Part shown: in pieces, positions 30,372-39,252 of the stretch
Position numbering within the stretch: the stretch's first letter is position 1
Layout: the number at the start of each line of letters is the position of its first letter
DNA from: Pyxidicoccus fallax
Lineage (GTDB): Bacteria; Myxococcota; Myxococcia; Myxococcales; Myxococcaceae
DNA: 62,251 nucleotides
Reading direction: 5' to 3'
Assembly (NCBI RefSeq): GCF_012933655.1
Contig: NZ_JABBJJ010000028.1
Span: 1-62,251 of the forward strand
Program-made: the position numbers and the translations under genes
Notes under the pieces: model-generated
Database searches by the model: none
Told to the model about the DNA's origin: nothing
What the model saw: the letters and a program-made list of their open reading frames with translations, nothing else

Positions 30372-31136
30372 TCAAGCCCGAGATGGCTGATGACGCGGGG
30401 CGGTGTCCTCTCGCAGAAGGGCGACCTGCCCCAGGAGGACGGGCACGGCCGTCTCCACCCGGAGGATGCGCGGGCCCAGGGAGAAGGGGCGGAAGCCGTG
30501 CGCCTCCAGTAGTTGGGCCTCGAAGGGAACCCAGCCCCCGTCCGGACCGATGGCCAGCACCACCCGCTCGGCGGTGTCCGCTCCCGTCGCGCGCAGCGGC
30601 TGGCTCGCGGGCGGGTGGGGGAGCAGCCGGACGGCCGTGGGGCCGAAGAGGGCGTCGGCCTCGTCCTCGACGAAGGGGCGGAAGCGCTCGCGCACCAGGA
30701 CCTCCGGCAGGTGCGTGTCGCGGGCCTGCTCCAGGCCCTGGATGAGCAATTCGCGGACGAAGGCCTCGTCGAGCACCTTGGAGTCGAAGTAGCTCTTCTC
30801 CACGCGGGCCGCGTTGACGAGCACCACCCGGTCCACGCCGAGCGAGGCCACCGCGGGCAGCACCTTCTTCAGCGCCTTGGGGCGCGGAATGGCGAGCAGC
30901 AGGTCCACGCCCGCTCGTGGGGGCGGGGGCTCGGAGAGGGAGACGCGCAGGTGCAGCACCCCGGCGCTGTTCTCCAGCACCTCGCCGGTGCCGGTCAGGC
31001 CCCCGAGCCGGCCCACGCGCAGGGACTCGCCCGGCTCGGCGCGCAGCACCTCGCGCGCGTGCTGGGCCCGGCGCCCGGTGAGGCGCGCGGTGCCGTCCGG
31101 GAGGAAGTCCTCATCGAAGAGCAGCAGCAGGTTCAC
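30372..31136 (-). CDS. rsmE: 16S rRNA (uracil-1498-N3)-methyltransferase RsmE
   Basis: Methylates U1498 of 16S rRNA using SAM. The 254-residue product has the N-terminal PUA-like part (ARLTGRRAQHAREVLR) and a SPOUT fold with the knot motifs LAIGPDGGW and LGPRILRVETA. I chose the GTG at 31136 (product begins VNLLLLFDED), with GAGAG 7 nt upstream; a second GTG lies 21 bp further up at 31157. It is followed closely by the Xaa-Pro peptidase gene. Confidence 0.93.
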   Translation of the reverse strand: MNLLLLFDEDFLPDGTARLTGRRAQHAREVLRAEPGESLRVGRLGGLTGTGEVLENSAGVLHLRVSLSEPPPPRAGVDLLLAIPRPKALKKVLPAVASLGVDRVVLVNAARVEKSYFDSKVLDEAFVRELLIQGLEQARDTHLPEVLVRERFRPFVEDEADALFGPTAVRLLPHPPASQPLRATGADTAERVVLAIGPDGGWVPFEAQLLEAHGFRPFSLGPRILRVETAVPVLLGQVALLREDTAPRHQPSRA

Positions 31137-31224
31137 TCGCTCTCTGTACCCCGTCACCTGGGCGCATTGGGGGACATTCTCGGCCCGTGCACGGCGTGGT
31201 ACCCGGCCGCGCCCGGGCGGAGGC

Positions 31225-32379
31225 TCAGCGGAAGGGCCCCGTCACCTCGAAGGTGACGCCGCGGCCGTTCGTGCCGCGCTGCGAGCTGAAGTAGAGCCTG
31301 CGCCCGTCCGGGCTGAACGCGGGGCCGGTGATTTCCGAGCCGGCGTGGCCCTCGAGCTGGAGGAACGGCGCCACCACCCGGTCCGGGGTGATGATGCAGA
31401 TTTGGAGGTCGCCGCCGTCCTCGGCCACGTAGAGGTCGCCCGAGCGCGACACCGTGACGTTGTCCACGCCCGTGAGCGGCGAGTCCGGGTGCAGGCCGTC
31501 GTCGTAGATGATTTCCAGCTTCCCCGTGGCCGGCGTATGGGCCCACACGCGGTTGTCGCCCTTCGTGGTGAAGTAGACGACGCCGCTGTCGTACCAGCAG
31601 CCCTCGCCGCCGTCGAAGGCGGAGGTCCACAGCGCGGAGAGCTGGAGCCACGCGGGCACCGACGCGGACACCTTGTGCCAGCTCAGCGTGGCGGTGCCCG
31701 CCAGCGCGTCACCGGAGATGCGCGCGGCCTCCAGGGTGCCGGACTCCAGCGACGGCCAGCTGGACGGGGTGAAGCGGTAGAAGCGCCCGTTGGAGCGGTC
31801 CTCCGTCAGGTACAGCCGCCGGCCCTCCGGGTCCACCGCCACGGCCTCGTGCGCGAAGGTGCCCAGCGCCTTGCGTCGCACGCCCTGCGAGGAATTGTAC
31901 GGGTCGCATTCCCAGACATGGCCTCCGTCCCACTCCTCGCAGGACAGCCACGTGTTCCACGGCGTGGGCCCACCGGCGCAGTTGCTCACGGTGTTGCCGA
32001 GGATGCGGTACGCGGACACCATGGTGCCGCCACCGTCGAAGCGCACCGCGGACGCGCCGCCGCCCAGGGGCAGCTCGCTGTTGGACGTGTAGACCCAGCC
32101 GCCGTCACCCGTGGCGAAGCAGGCGCCACCGTCCGGGCTGCCGTGCCACGTGTAGCCCGTGCCCGGAACCACCTCGCCCGTGCGCGCGATGATGCGCGAG
32201 GCGAAGCCCGCCGGAAGCCGCACGCCCTGGGCATCCGGCGAGCCGGAGATGGCGCCGTAGGGGCTCGGACCGGGCAGGGCCGGCGCCGCGTAGGCCTTCT
32301 TCCAGAAGCCGGGGCCCAGCACCAGGGCACCGCTGCCCACCGCGGAGAGGTGAAGGAAGTGACGACGATTCAAGCGCAT
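31225..32379 (-). CDS. PhoX-like DUF839 protein, Tat-exported
   Basis: A 384-residue protein with a twin-arginine signal (RLNRRHFLHLSAVGSGALVL) and a DUF839/PhoX-type propeller. Motifs include WHGSPDGGACF, NCAGGPTPWNTWLSCEE and TYAHE-like FAHEAVAVDPEGRRLY. PhoX enzymes are calcium/iron-dependent alkaline phosphatases exported folded with their cofactors, which fits Tat. This protein is shorter than classic PhoX (over 500 residues), so phosphatase activity is likely but not certain. GGGAGG stands 8 nt before the ATG. Confidence 0.85.
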   Translation of the reverse strand: MRLNRRHFLHLSAVGSGALVLGPGFWKKAYAAPALPGPSPYGAISGSPDAQGVRLPAGFASRIIARTGEVVPGTGYTWHGSPDGGACFATGDGGWVYTSNSELPLGGGASAVRFDGGGTMVSAYRILGNTVSNCAGGPTPWNTWLSCEEWDGGHVWECDPYNSSQGVRRKALGTFAHEAVAVDPEGRRLYLTEDRSNGRFYRFTPSSWPSLESGTLEAARISGDALAGTATLSWHKVSASVPAWLQLSALWTSAFDGGEGCWYDSGVVYFTTKGDNRVWAHTPATGKLEIIYDDGLHPDSPLTGVDNVTVSRSGDLYVAEDGGDLQICIITPDRVVAPFLQLEGHAGSEITGPAFSPDGRRLYFSSQRGTNGRGVTFEVTGPFR

Positions 32380-32629
32380 GCGGATTCCTCCCGTTCGTCA
32401 GGGAGGGCGGAGCCTTCCGCTTCCGCCGCGCGGGCATCGTCAACACCCGGTCAGGAGTGGCTGACGAAATGGTCGAGGCCCGGTGACGGGTCCGAGCGGA
32501 CTGGAAAGGCGGCAGGGGGGCTGCAACGCCCCCTGGATGGACGGCCCGGGGCCTGCCCGGCCGGCCGGGGTGCTCCCGGCGTGTCGGCAGTGCTTGCCCC
32601 GCCCGGGGGCGTACCGTAAAGCCTGGAAC

Positions 32630-33817
32630 GTGCGTTCCCTGTGCCTTCGCTGCCGCCGTCCCGAGAGCGCGTGCTACTGCGCGCAACTGCCGCCCCAGCT
32701 GGAGACCAAGACCCGCGTCGTCTTCCTCCAGCACCCCCGTGAGCGGAAGGTGGCCATTGGCACCGCGCGCATGGCGCACCTGGCGCTGAGCAACTCGGAG
32801 CTGCACGAGGGCGTGGACTTCACGGGCCACGCGCGCCTGGAGGAGCTGGCGAAGCGGCCGGAGTCGGTGGCCGTGCTCTTCCCGGGCGAGGAGGCCATCA
32901 GCGTGGAGGAAGCGCGCGGGCGCCCGCCGGAGACGCTCATCGTCGTGGACGGCACGTGGCCGCAGGCGCGGAAGATTGTCACGCGCAACCCGGTGCTCGC
33001 CGGGCTGCCGCGCATCGGCTTCGTGCCGCGCCGGCCGAGCAACTACCGCATCCGCTCCGAGCCGGCGGACCACTGCGTGTCCACCATCGAGGCGGTGGTG
33101 GAAATCCTGGGCATCCTGGAGGGCGACTCGGCGCGCTTCGACACGATGCTGAAGGCGTTCGAGTACATGGTGGACACGCAGCTCGACCGGCAGTCGACGC
33201 GGACGTCGCCGAACCGGCGGCGCATCTACTTCGGGCCGTGGCGTCCGCCGCTGGAGCTGCGCGAGCTGGCGGAGAGCTACGAGAACCTCGTGCTCTTCTA
33301 CGGCGAGGCCAACGCGCATCCGGATGGAACGAACATTCCTTCCGAGCTGGTGCACGCGGTGGCGTGCCGCCCGGCGACGGGGGAGCGCTTCGAGGCCATC
33401 CTGGCGCCCGAGCTGGAGCTGGCGCGCAGCACGCCGCTGCACGTGGAGCTGCCGGAGGCGACGCTGCTCGCGGGAGAGCGCCGGGCGGATGCGCTCGCGC
33501 GGTTCGAGGCGTTCCTGCGGCCAGACGATGAGCTGGCGGTGTGGACGACGTTCGCCCTGGACCTGCTGTGGGCCGGAGGCGTCACCCGGCGGAAGGCGCA
33601 TAACGTGCGGCTGGCCACGGCGCGGGCGCTGAAGGGCAAGGCGGGTGGGGTGGAGCAGGCCGCTGAGTTGCTGAAGGGGCCGGACCTCCCGCTGTGGGCC
33701 CCGGGACGCGCGGGCCGGCGCATCCGCGCGCTGGAGTCCGTGGTGCGTGAACTGGTGGCGCGCGGCAATGCCACGGAGCCGCCGCAGAAGCTGCCCCGGA
33801 CGGGGACGGGCGGCTGA
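32630..33817 (+). CDS. DTW-domain tRNA aminocarboxypropyltransferase-like protein with added C-terminal domain
   Basis: A 395-residue protein. Residues 1-220 are the DTW domain: N-terminal Cys cluster (CLRCRRPESACYC), then VVDGTWPQARK with the DTW motif and RRPSNYRIRSEP. DTW proteins (TapT/TuaA type) add a 3-amino-3-carboxypropyl group to uridine in tRNA, using SAM. Residues about 220-395 form a second domain that I read as RNase-H/DnaQ exonuclease-like (LVLFYGEANAH, ELVHAVACRPATGERFEA, WTTFALDLL) in which the acidic DxE has become GEA, so it is probably non-catalytic. The GTG start is a judgement; the frame is open 147 bp upstream. Confidence 0.8.
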   Translation: MRSLCLRCRRPESACYCAQLPPQLETKTRVVFLQHPRERKVAIGTARMAHLALSNSELHEGVDFTGHARLEELAKRPESVAVLFPGEEAISVEEARGRPPETLIVVDGTWPQARKIVTRNPVLAGLPRIGFVPRRPSNYRIRSEPADHCVSTIEAVVEILGILEGDSARFDTMLKAFEYMVDTQLDRQSTRTSPNRRRIYFGPWRPPLELRELAESYENLVLFYGEANAHPDGTNIPSELVHAVACRPATGERFEAILAPELELARSTPLHVELPEATLLAGERRADALARFEAFLRPDDELAVWTTFALDLLWAGGVTRRKAHNVRLATARALKGKAGGVEQAAELLKGPDLPLWAPGRAGRRIRALESVVRELVARGNATEPPQKLPRTGTGG

Positions 33818-33835
33818 ATCGGAACCGGGGCCGCT

Positions 33836-34330
33836 TCACTCGTCGCCAGCGAATGAGGAGAGCAGCCTCTCGATGACTGCCTCGCCAGCCTCGTCCGTCG
33901 CATCGGCGGTCGCCCACAAGAGCAAGGGCCCGTTGACCGTTCCGGCGACCTGCCGGCCCGCGGGCGCCTGGGCCTCCAGCTGGGCCTCCGCCGCACTCGC
34001 TTCGTCATGGCTGTCGAACAGGTAGACAGACGCTCGGACCGAGGTCGACGTCCAGGCCCGGCCGAAACCCGCTCGGGCGCCGATGTCCCGGACAGAAGGA
34101 GCCGGCTCGGCCGGCAGGACCTCTTCGCCGCCTGCGCCGCGGCGCACCAGCGCCTCGGCTCGTCCGAGGTGTGAATCGTCGTGGTTCACGAGGCTCCTTT
34201 GCCGCCGGTGAGCATCCCCGGGCTCTCCCGTGATTGTCGTCGCACCTCGTGACGGAGAGCCCGCACACCCGCACAGCAGCAGCGGGAAGAGCAGCGCGGG
34301 GCCGGCAAGCGGCGCGAAGAGGTGTCGCAT
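33836..34330 (-). CDS. Hypothetical lipoprotein
   Basis: A 164-residue protein with a signal peptide ending in LLLCGC (lipidated Cys about 23). The rest is soluble, with an Ala/Arg-rich middle and a C-terminal domain beginning SVRASVYLFDSHDEASAAE, which looks like a small alpha-beta fold. I do not recognise a family. It converges with the DTW gene, 18 bp apart, and stands alone on its strand. Confidence 0.6.
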   Translation of the reverse strand: MRHLFAPLAGPALLFPLLLCGCAGSPSRGATTITGEPGDAHRRQRSLVNHDDSHLGRAEALVRRGAGGEEVLPAEPAPSVRDIGARAGFGRAWTSTSVRASVYLFDSHDEASAAEAQLEAQAPAGRQVAGTVNGPLLLWATADATDEAGEAVIERLLSSFAGDE

Positions 34331-34494
34331 GGCCTCATGCGATAACACCTCCCAGCGCCACACCGCCAGCCGGCCTCCGCGCGACGGTGAGCCGTGTCAT
34401 CCGCATCCGCCGGCCGGCCCCATCGCGTCTGAACCGGCCGTACGGGCGCGAGCAGACCGGATGGAGCCGCCCGGATGCAGGCAGCGCACGTGAC

Positions 34495-36153
34495 TCAAGG
34501 CAACAGCGCGGTCCGGGCCTCGTGCACGTAGCGGCCCCGGGGGAACTCGTTGAGGTACTGGCGGTACTCACCCTGGGCGGCCTTCGGCTGGAGCTTCTCC
34601 TCGAAGCAGCGCGCGCGCAGGTAGCGCGCCTGCTCGCGGTGGCTCGCGCGCGGGCTCTTCCGGGCAATCTCCTCCAGGCCCACGAGGAAGCTCTCGCAGG
34701 TGCGGGGGCTCAACTGCAGCCGCGCGTACCCGAGGAACCGCTCGTCCGCGTCCTTCGACAGCAGCGCCATCGGAATCAGCGGCTGCTTCTCCTTGGGCCG
34801 CTTTGGCGGCTCCGCCACCGCGACGGGCGGCGCGGGTTCGGAGGCAGTCTTCGGCGGCAGCTGCGTCGTCACGGACTCGACGGGGTAGGGCGCGAACTCC
34901 TCGTCCGGCTCCGCTCCGGCGGGCACGGTGGCCACCTTCATCGGCGCGGCCGGAGGAGTCGTGGCCAGCGCCTGCGCGGGAGCAGGAGGCTCCACCGGCT
35001 GGATGATGGGCTCTGGTGGGACCGGCGGCGTGCGCGGCGCCGCCAAAGCCACCTGCGTCCGGCGCTCCAGCACCGCGGGCTTCACCGCGGCCGGAGCCTG
35101 CGTCGCCCGCGCTACCGCCGGCAGCGTGGCGGTCCCGGCGGCCGGCGTGGTCGCGGCCGTGGGCACCACCTCACCCGGCAGCGGCCCCGACTCGTTCAGC
35201 TCCTCGAAGGCCCGCTGGTCCGGCACGGACACCGGCTGGTGCTTCAGCGTCTTCTCGTTCGCGTTCAGCTCCACCCGCTCCCCGGCGCTCACCAGCAGCG
35301 CGGGCTGACCGTCCACCTCCACGCGGACCCGGCCCTCCGCCACGGCCACCGCCGCGCCGTGCTCCGTCCGCTCCACCGTGAAGACCGTGCCCACCACGGA
35401 CACGCGCAGGCCCGCGGCCTCCACCAGGAACCCGCGCCGCTCCGCGTGGGACGCCTGCACCGACAGCCGGCCCTGCCGCACCGTCAGGTGGACATCGCGC
35501 GCCTCCGCCTTCGACAACTCCACCTCCGAGCCCGAGGACAGCCGCACACGGCTCGCGTCCGGCAGCCGCAGCAGCGCCGTGGACCGCGTGGGCGTCCGGA
35601 CCGCCACGCCCGAGCGCAGCTTCGTGCCCGCCTCCAGCGTCCGCTCCGCGCCACCGGCCTCCCGCAGCACCGCGCCCGCGACCCGCTCCGCCTGGGCGGT
35701 GGCGCCCGTCGCCGCGGGAACACCGTCCACGGTGGGCTCACCCTCCGCCTGGGCAGTGGCCGCCGCATCCAACACGCCGCTGCCGGAGCCCGCCCCCGTA
35801 CGCTCCGCCACCACCTCCGCGCCCGGAGCCGCCTCCGGCACCCGCAGCATCCAGAACCCGAGCATCGCCGCGCACGCCCCGGCGAACGCCATGACCCACG
35901 GCAGCCGCGCCCGGGGCGGCTGCGCCAGCTTCCGCGCCACCGCTTCCCGGAGCCCCGCGTCCACCCGCGCCCAGCGCACCTCCGGCTCCACCGCGCGCGC
36001 CTCGTGCAGCACCGCGCGCGACCGCCTCACCCGCTCCAGCTCGCGCGCGCACGACTCGCACCCGGCGACATGCAGCTCCACGCGCGCCCGGTCTCCCGCC
36101 CCGAGCTCGTCCGCCGCGAGCGCCCACAGTGCCTGGACCTCATGGCGCGCCAT
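34495..36153 (-). CDS. Anti-sigma/FecR-domain membrane protein
   Basis: A 552-residue single-pass protein. The N-terminus has the zinc anti-sigma motif His28-x3-Cys32-x2-Cys35 (HVAGCESC), a membrane helix at about 84-103 (LPWVMAFAGACAAMLGFW), a FecR-type domain at about 165-290 (TPTRSTALLRLPDASRVRLSSGS, VVGTVFTVERT), a long Pro/Ala periplasmic linker (310-440) and a helical end that resembles TPR (REQARYLRARCF). It overlaps the sigma gene by 14 bp and should hold that sigma factor at the membrane until a periplasmic signal arrives. No TonB receptor is adjacent. Confidence 0.88.
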   Translation of the reverse strand: MARHEVQALWALAADELGAGDRARVELHVAGCESCARELERVRRSRAVLHEARAVEPEVRWARVDAGLREAVARKLAQPPRARLPWVMAFAGACAAMLGFWMLRVPEAAPGAEVVAERTGAGSGSGVLDAAATAQAEGEPTVDGVPAATGATAQAERVAGAVLREAGGAERTLEAGTKLRSGVAVRTPTRSTALLRLPDASRVRLSSGSEVELSKAEARDVHLTVRQGRLSVQASHAERRGFLVEAAGLRVSVVGTVFTVERTEHGAAVAVAEGRVRVEVDGQPALLVSAGERVELNANEKTLKHQPVSVPDQRAFEELNESGPLPGEVVPTAATTPAAGTATLPAVARATQAPAAVKPAVLERRTQVALAAPRTPPVPPEPIIQPVEPPAPAQALATTPPAAPMKVATVPAGAEPDEEFAPYPVESVTTQLPPKTASEPAPPVAVAEPPKRPKEKQPLIPMALLSKDADERFLGYARLQLSPRTCESFLVGLEEIARKSPRASHREQARYLRARCFEEKLQPKAAQGEYRQYLNEFPRGRYVHEARTALLP

Positions 36154-36883
36154 GGGGACCTCCAGGGTCGCGGGTGACGAGCAGTCGCTGCATGGCCTCG
36201 TTGAACTCCAGTCGCGCGTGGTGCAGGCGGCTGCGAACAGTATTCACCGAGCTTCCCACGGACTCGGCAATCTCATCCGGACTCATCCCACACAGCTCGT
36301 AGTACACGAAGACGATGCGCTTCTTCGGCTTCAGCCGCTCCAGCGCCAACTCCACCAACCGCGCCGCCTGACGCCGCTGGGCGGCGCGCTCCGGGTCCTC
36401 CCCGTGCGCCTCCTGGTCCGGCGGCTCCGCGAACGGGTCCTCCGGCCTCCGCCGCTTCCAGCGCAGGTGCGACAGCGCCACATTCGAGCACACCCGGTAG
36501 AAGAACGTCCGGAAGCGCGACTCGCCCCGGTAGCCCTTCACCGCCGTCAGAAGCCGCAGGTACGTCTCCTGGAGCAGGTCCTCCACCTCCACCCGGTTGC
36601 CCACCAGGTGCCGCAGCGTGCGCGCGGCATCCGACCGCGTCAGCGCGTAGAGCTGATCGAAGGCGGTGAGGTCTCCCTCCTGGACCCGGCGGACCAGCAG
36701 CTGCAACCGCGGCTCGTCACCGCCCCCGGGCACGTCCCGCTCCTGGCGCTCCCCGGGCGCGGGAACCTCTGCCAGTGACCGGACGCCGCGGAACGACACC
36801 GGGGGCTCTCCCTTAGGGGCGCGCGTCGAGCCGGTCCCACCGAGCAGCGCCCCGCTGTCCATGTGAAAGGTCCAGGCCAGCAC
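36140..36883 (-). CDS. ECF-type RNA polymerase sigma factor
   Basis: A 247-residue group IV sigma factor. An extension of about 60 residues precedes region 2 (FDQLYALTRSDAARTLRHLV, then DLLQETYLRLL and RTFFYRVCSNVALSHL), followed by an acidic linker (DPFAEPPDQEAHGEDPE) and region 4 with its helix-turn-helix (LCGMSPDEIAESVGSSVNT). I chose the GTG at 36883 because GGAGGT lies 3 nt upstream; an ATG at 36862 lacks such a site. It is co-translated with the anti-sigma gene. Confidence 0.9.
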   Translation of the reverse strand: MLAWTFHMDSGALLGGTGSTRAPKGEPPVSFRGVRSLAEVPAPGERQERDVPGGGDEPRLQLLVRRVQEGDLTAFDQLYALTRSDAARTLRHLVGNRVEVEDLLQETYLRLLTAVKGYRGESRFRTFFYRVCSNVALSHLRWKRRRPEDPFAEPPDQEAHGEDPERAAQRRQAARLVELALERLKPKKRIVFVYYELCGMSPDEIAESVGSSVNTVRSRLHHARLEFNEAMQRLLVTRDPGGPHGAP

Positions 36884-36923
36884 ACTACCTCCGTGTGCCT
36901 GGGTCGCCGAGGCGACGGAAGAC

Positions 36924-36944
36924 GATCAAAAATTATTTTTGATC
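36924..36944. promoter_or_regulatory. 21-bp AT-rich palindrome, candidate operator
   Basis: Perfect half-sites GATCAAAAAT (36924-36933) and ATTTTTGATC (36935-36944) around a single T. It lies 40 bp from the sigma start and 92 bp from the lipoprotein start, in their shared promoter region. A stretch this AT-rich is rare in this genome, which suggests a conserved protein-binding site. It is too symmetrical to be an ECF promoter. Confidence 0.6.
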
Positions 36945-37036
36945 ACCCGTCACGTCCTCGGCGTCCTACGACGCTGAAACCGGATAACTCACCCGGTGGC
37001 CGGACCGGTCCCCCAGTTTTCTCGGAGTCCCCACTC

Positions 37037-38233
37037 ATGAGGAACACCCCTGCCCGCGGCTGGCTATTGCCGCTTGTCGTGCTGCTCGGAGCCACCCTCT
37101 CGGGTTGCATCATCCACGAGAAGGACGACTACGACGACTACGACTACGACTACTGCGAGAGCACGGCGGACTGTCACGACGGACAGATCTGCCGCTCGGG
37201 CTCGTGTCGGAACATCGACCCGGACGCGCAGAACTGCCTGTCGTCCAGCGACTGTGACTCGGGCGAGATCTGCATCAACTCGGTGTGCAACCAGCCCTGC
37301 CGCCGGGATTCGGAGTGCGCCTCGGGCAGCCGTTGCCAGAACCACTTCTGCACGCCCACTGGCTCCAGTGACGGCGGCACGCGCCCCGACTCCGGCACCG
37401 ACGGCGGCACGCGCCCCGACTCCGGCACCGACGGCGGCACGCGCCCCGACTCCGGCACCGACGGTGGCACGCGCCCCGACTCCGGCACCGACGGCGGTCC
37501 GACTTCCGCGTGCCGTGTGAACGCGGACTGCGGCTCGGGCAACTACTGCATCAACAACCAGTGCCTCCACGGCTGCTCGACGGACGCGCAGTGCTCCTCC
37601 ACCGAGGCGTGCGTCCAGGGCGTGTGCCGCCCGCGCCCGCCGGACCCGAACGCCTGCACCACCGCGTATGACTGCCCGTCCGGCAAGGACTGCGTGGACG
37701 GCCAGTGCCGCGCCTCCTGCGACTCCACCACCGAGTGCCCGACCGACTACACCTGCCAGATTGGCTACTGCATGCCCATTCCGAGCGGGGGCGAGTGCCG
37801 CGCCAACTGCGAGTGCCCCGCCGGCCAGGTCTGCACCAACGGCCAGTGCCGCTCCACGCAGCCGGACCCGGGCCAGACGTGCGTGGCCAACTGCGACTGC
37901 CCCTCGGGACAGGTGTGCACCAATGGCTACTGCAAGTCGCCTACGCCTCCGCCCCCGCCCCCGGACGCGGGCACGGGCACCGCGTGCAACGCCAACTGTG
38001 ACTGCCCCTCCGGTCAGGTGTGCACCAGCGGCTACTGCAAGGCGCCCACGCCTCCGCCCCCGGCGGACGCGGGCACCTCGCCGGTGTGCCGCGCCAACTG
38101 CGAGTGCCCCTCCGGCCAGGTCTGCACGGAAGGGCTCTGCAAGCCGGTGAACCAGGGCAGCGGCCAGTCCTGCGTGGCCAACTGCGAGTGCCCCGCCGGC
38201 GAGCGCTGCCTCGACAACGTCTGCTGGCTGTAG
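37037..38233 (+). CDS. Cys-rich repeat lipoprotein
   Basis: A 398-residue surface lipoprotein. The signal ends in LSGC (Cys about 24), followed by an Asp/Tyr-rich run and then repeated Cys modules of about 25-35 residues, each with the pattern C-x3-DC-x2-GxxC-x4-C. A Pro/Asp/Gly/Thr linker (four copies of DGGTRPDSGT) divides the first modules from the rest. The modules resemble EGF- or Dickkopf-like disulphide knots often seen in myxobacterial surface proteins. It is divergent from the sigma factor gene and may be one of its targets, which is inference from position. Confidence 0.85.
   Translation: MRNTPARGWLLPLVVLLGATLSGCIIHEKDDYDDYDYDYCESTADCHDGQICRSGSCRNIDPDAQNCLSSSDCDSGEICINSVCNQPCRRDSECASGSRCQNHFCTPTGSSDGGTRPDSGTDGGTRPDSGTDGGTRPDSGTDGGTRPDSGTDGGPTSACRVNADCGSGNYCINNQCLHGCSTDAQCSSTEACVQGVCRPRPPDPNACTTAYDCPSGKDCVDGQCRASCDSTTECPTDYTCQIGYCMPIPSGGECRANCECPAGQVCTNGQCRSTQPDPGQTCVANCDCPSGQVCTNGYCKSPTPPPPPPDAGTGTACNANCDCPSGQVCTSGYCKAPTPPPPADAGTSPVCRANCECPSGQVCTEGLCKPVNQGSGQSCVANCECPAGERCLDNVCWL
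37370..37498 (+). repeat. 30-bp in-frame tandem repeat
   Basis: Four nearly identical 30-bp units (37370-37399, 37400-37429, 37430-37459, 37460-37489) and a 9-bp remnant. Each encodes DGGTRPDSGT. Copy-number change would alter the linker by 10 residues without shifting the frame. Confidence 0.9.
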
Positions 38234-38245
38234 CGCGGGCACCCC

Positions 38246-38277
38246 GGTGGCGCCCGGGCCTCACCTCAGGGCGCCAC
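38246..38277. terminator. Bidirectional terminator
   Basis: A perfect 10-bp stem, GGTGGCGCCC (38246-38255) with GGGCGCCACC (38268-38277 region), between the convergent lipoprotein and methyltransferase genes. It overlaps the last codons of the methyltransferase. Confidence 0.65.
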
Positions 38278-39252
38278 CATCCGCCAGCAGCGGTGGATTT
38301 CCTTCCGCTGGAAGTCCTCGGGGATGGAGCCGGGGGTGATTTCCTCCACGTCCATTCCCCGCGTCGCGGACTCGGTGAGCTCGAAGCCGAGGAAGTTGGT
38401 GGAGAAGTAGAGGATGCCGCCGGGCGCGAGCAGCGCCCGGATGGCCGCGAGCAGGCGCGGGTGGTCTCGCTGCACGTTGAAGCTGCCCGTCATCTTCTTC
38501 GACGTGGAGAAGGACGGCGGGTCGCAGACCACCAAATCGTAGCGGTCCGGCCCTTCGGCCTGCGCCTCCACCCACGCCTTGGCGTCCGCGCGGATGAGCA
38601 CGTGCCGCGCGTCGGCGAGCCCGTTCAGGTCCAGGTTGTCCTCGGCCCAGTCGAGGTACGTGTTGGACAGGTCCACCGTCGTGGTGCGCGCGGCCCCTCC
38701 GGCGGCGGCGTAGACGGTGAAGGCCCCCGTGTACGCGAAGAGGTTGAGGAAGCGCTTGCCCTTCGCCTCCGAGCGCACCCGCGCGCGGGTGTTGCGGTGG
38801 TCCATGAAGAGGCCGGTGTCGAGGTAGTCGCCCAGGTTCACCCAGAACTTCAGGCCCTGCTCCTCCACCACGATGCGTCCGCTGCCCTGGCCCACCCGGC
38901 CGTACTGCGAGCGGCCCCACGGCTGGGGGGTGTGCGTCTTCACGAAGATGCGCTCCGGAGGGACGCCCAGCACCTCCGTCACCGCGGCGAGCACCTCCTC
39001 GCGCTGCGTCTCCGCCGTGCCGGACTTGAGGGCGCGGCGGCGCGGGTACTCCACCACGTGGGCGCAGTCGCCGTAGACGTCCACGGCGTAGGGGTACTCG
39101 GGAATGTCCCGGTCATAGACGCGCCAGGCCGTCAGCCCCTGGGCGCGGGCCCACTTGCGGAAGCGCTTCACCCCCTTGCGGAGGCGGTTGGCGAACATAC
39201 CCGCCGGGTCGGGTGCCTCTTGCGTGTCGTGGTTACCTTCTGAATCAGCCAT
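38266..39252 (-). CDS. Class I SAM-dependent rRNA methyltransferase (RlmI/RlmK-like)
   Basis: A 328-residue methyltransferase. The N-terminal half carries DVYGDCAHVVEYPRRR and GLKFWVNLGDYLDTGLFMDHR, which is typical of the RlmK/RlmI group; motif I is FLNLFAYTGAFTVYAAAGGA, the acidic motif VDLSNTYLDWAEDN, and the catalytic region VVCDPPSFSTS. It most likely methylates 23S rRNA at a guanine or cytosine, but the exact target cannot be read from the sequence. The ATG at 39252 overlaps the udgX start codon on the other strand; an upstream extension is open but has no family features. Confidence 0.88.
   Translation of the reverse strand: MADSEGNHDTQEAPDPAGMFANRLRKGVKRFRKWARAQGLTAWRVYDRDIPEYPYAVDVYGDCAHVVEYPRRRALKSGTAETQREEVLAAVTEVLGVPPERIFVKTHTPQPWGRSQYGRVGQGSGRIVVEEQGLKFWVNLGDYLDTGLFMDHRNTRARVRSEAKGKRFLNLFAYTGAFTVYAAAGGAARTTTVDLSNTYLDWAEDNLDLNGLADARHVLIRADAKAWVEAQAEGPDRYDLVVCDPPSFSTSKKMTGSFNVQRDHPRLLAAIRALLAPGGILYFSTNFLGFELTESATRGMDVEEITPGSIPEDFQRKEIHRCWRMVAP

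Noticed and set aside
36924..36944. ECF sigma promoter
   Set aside because: Perfect dyad symmetry and the AT-only core do not fit the -35/-10 pattern of ECF promoters.
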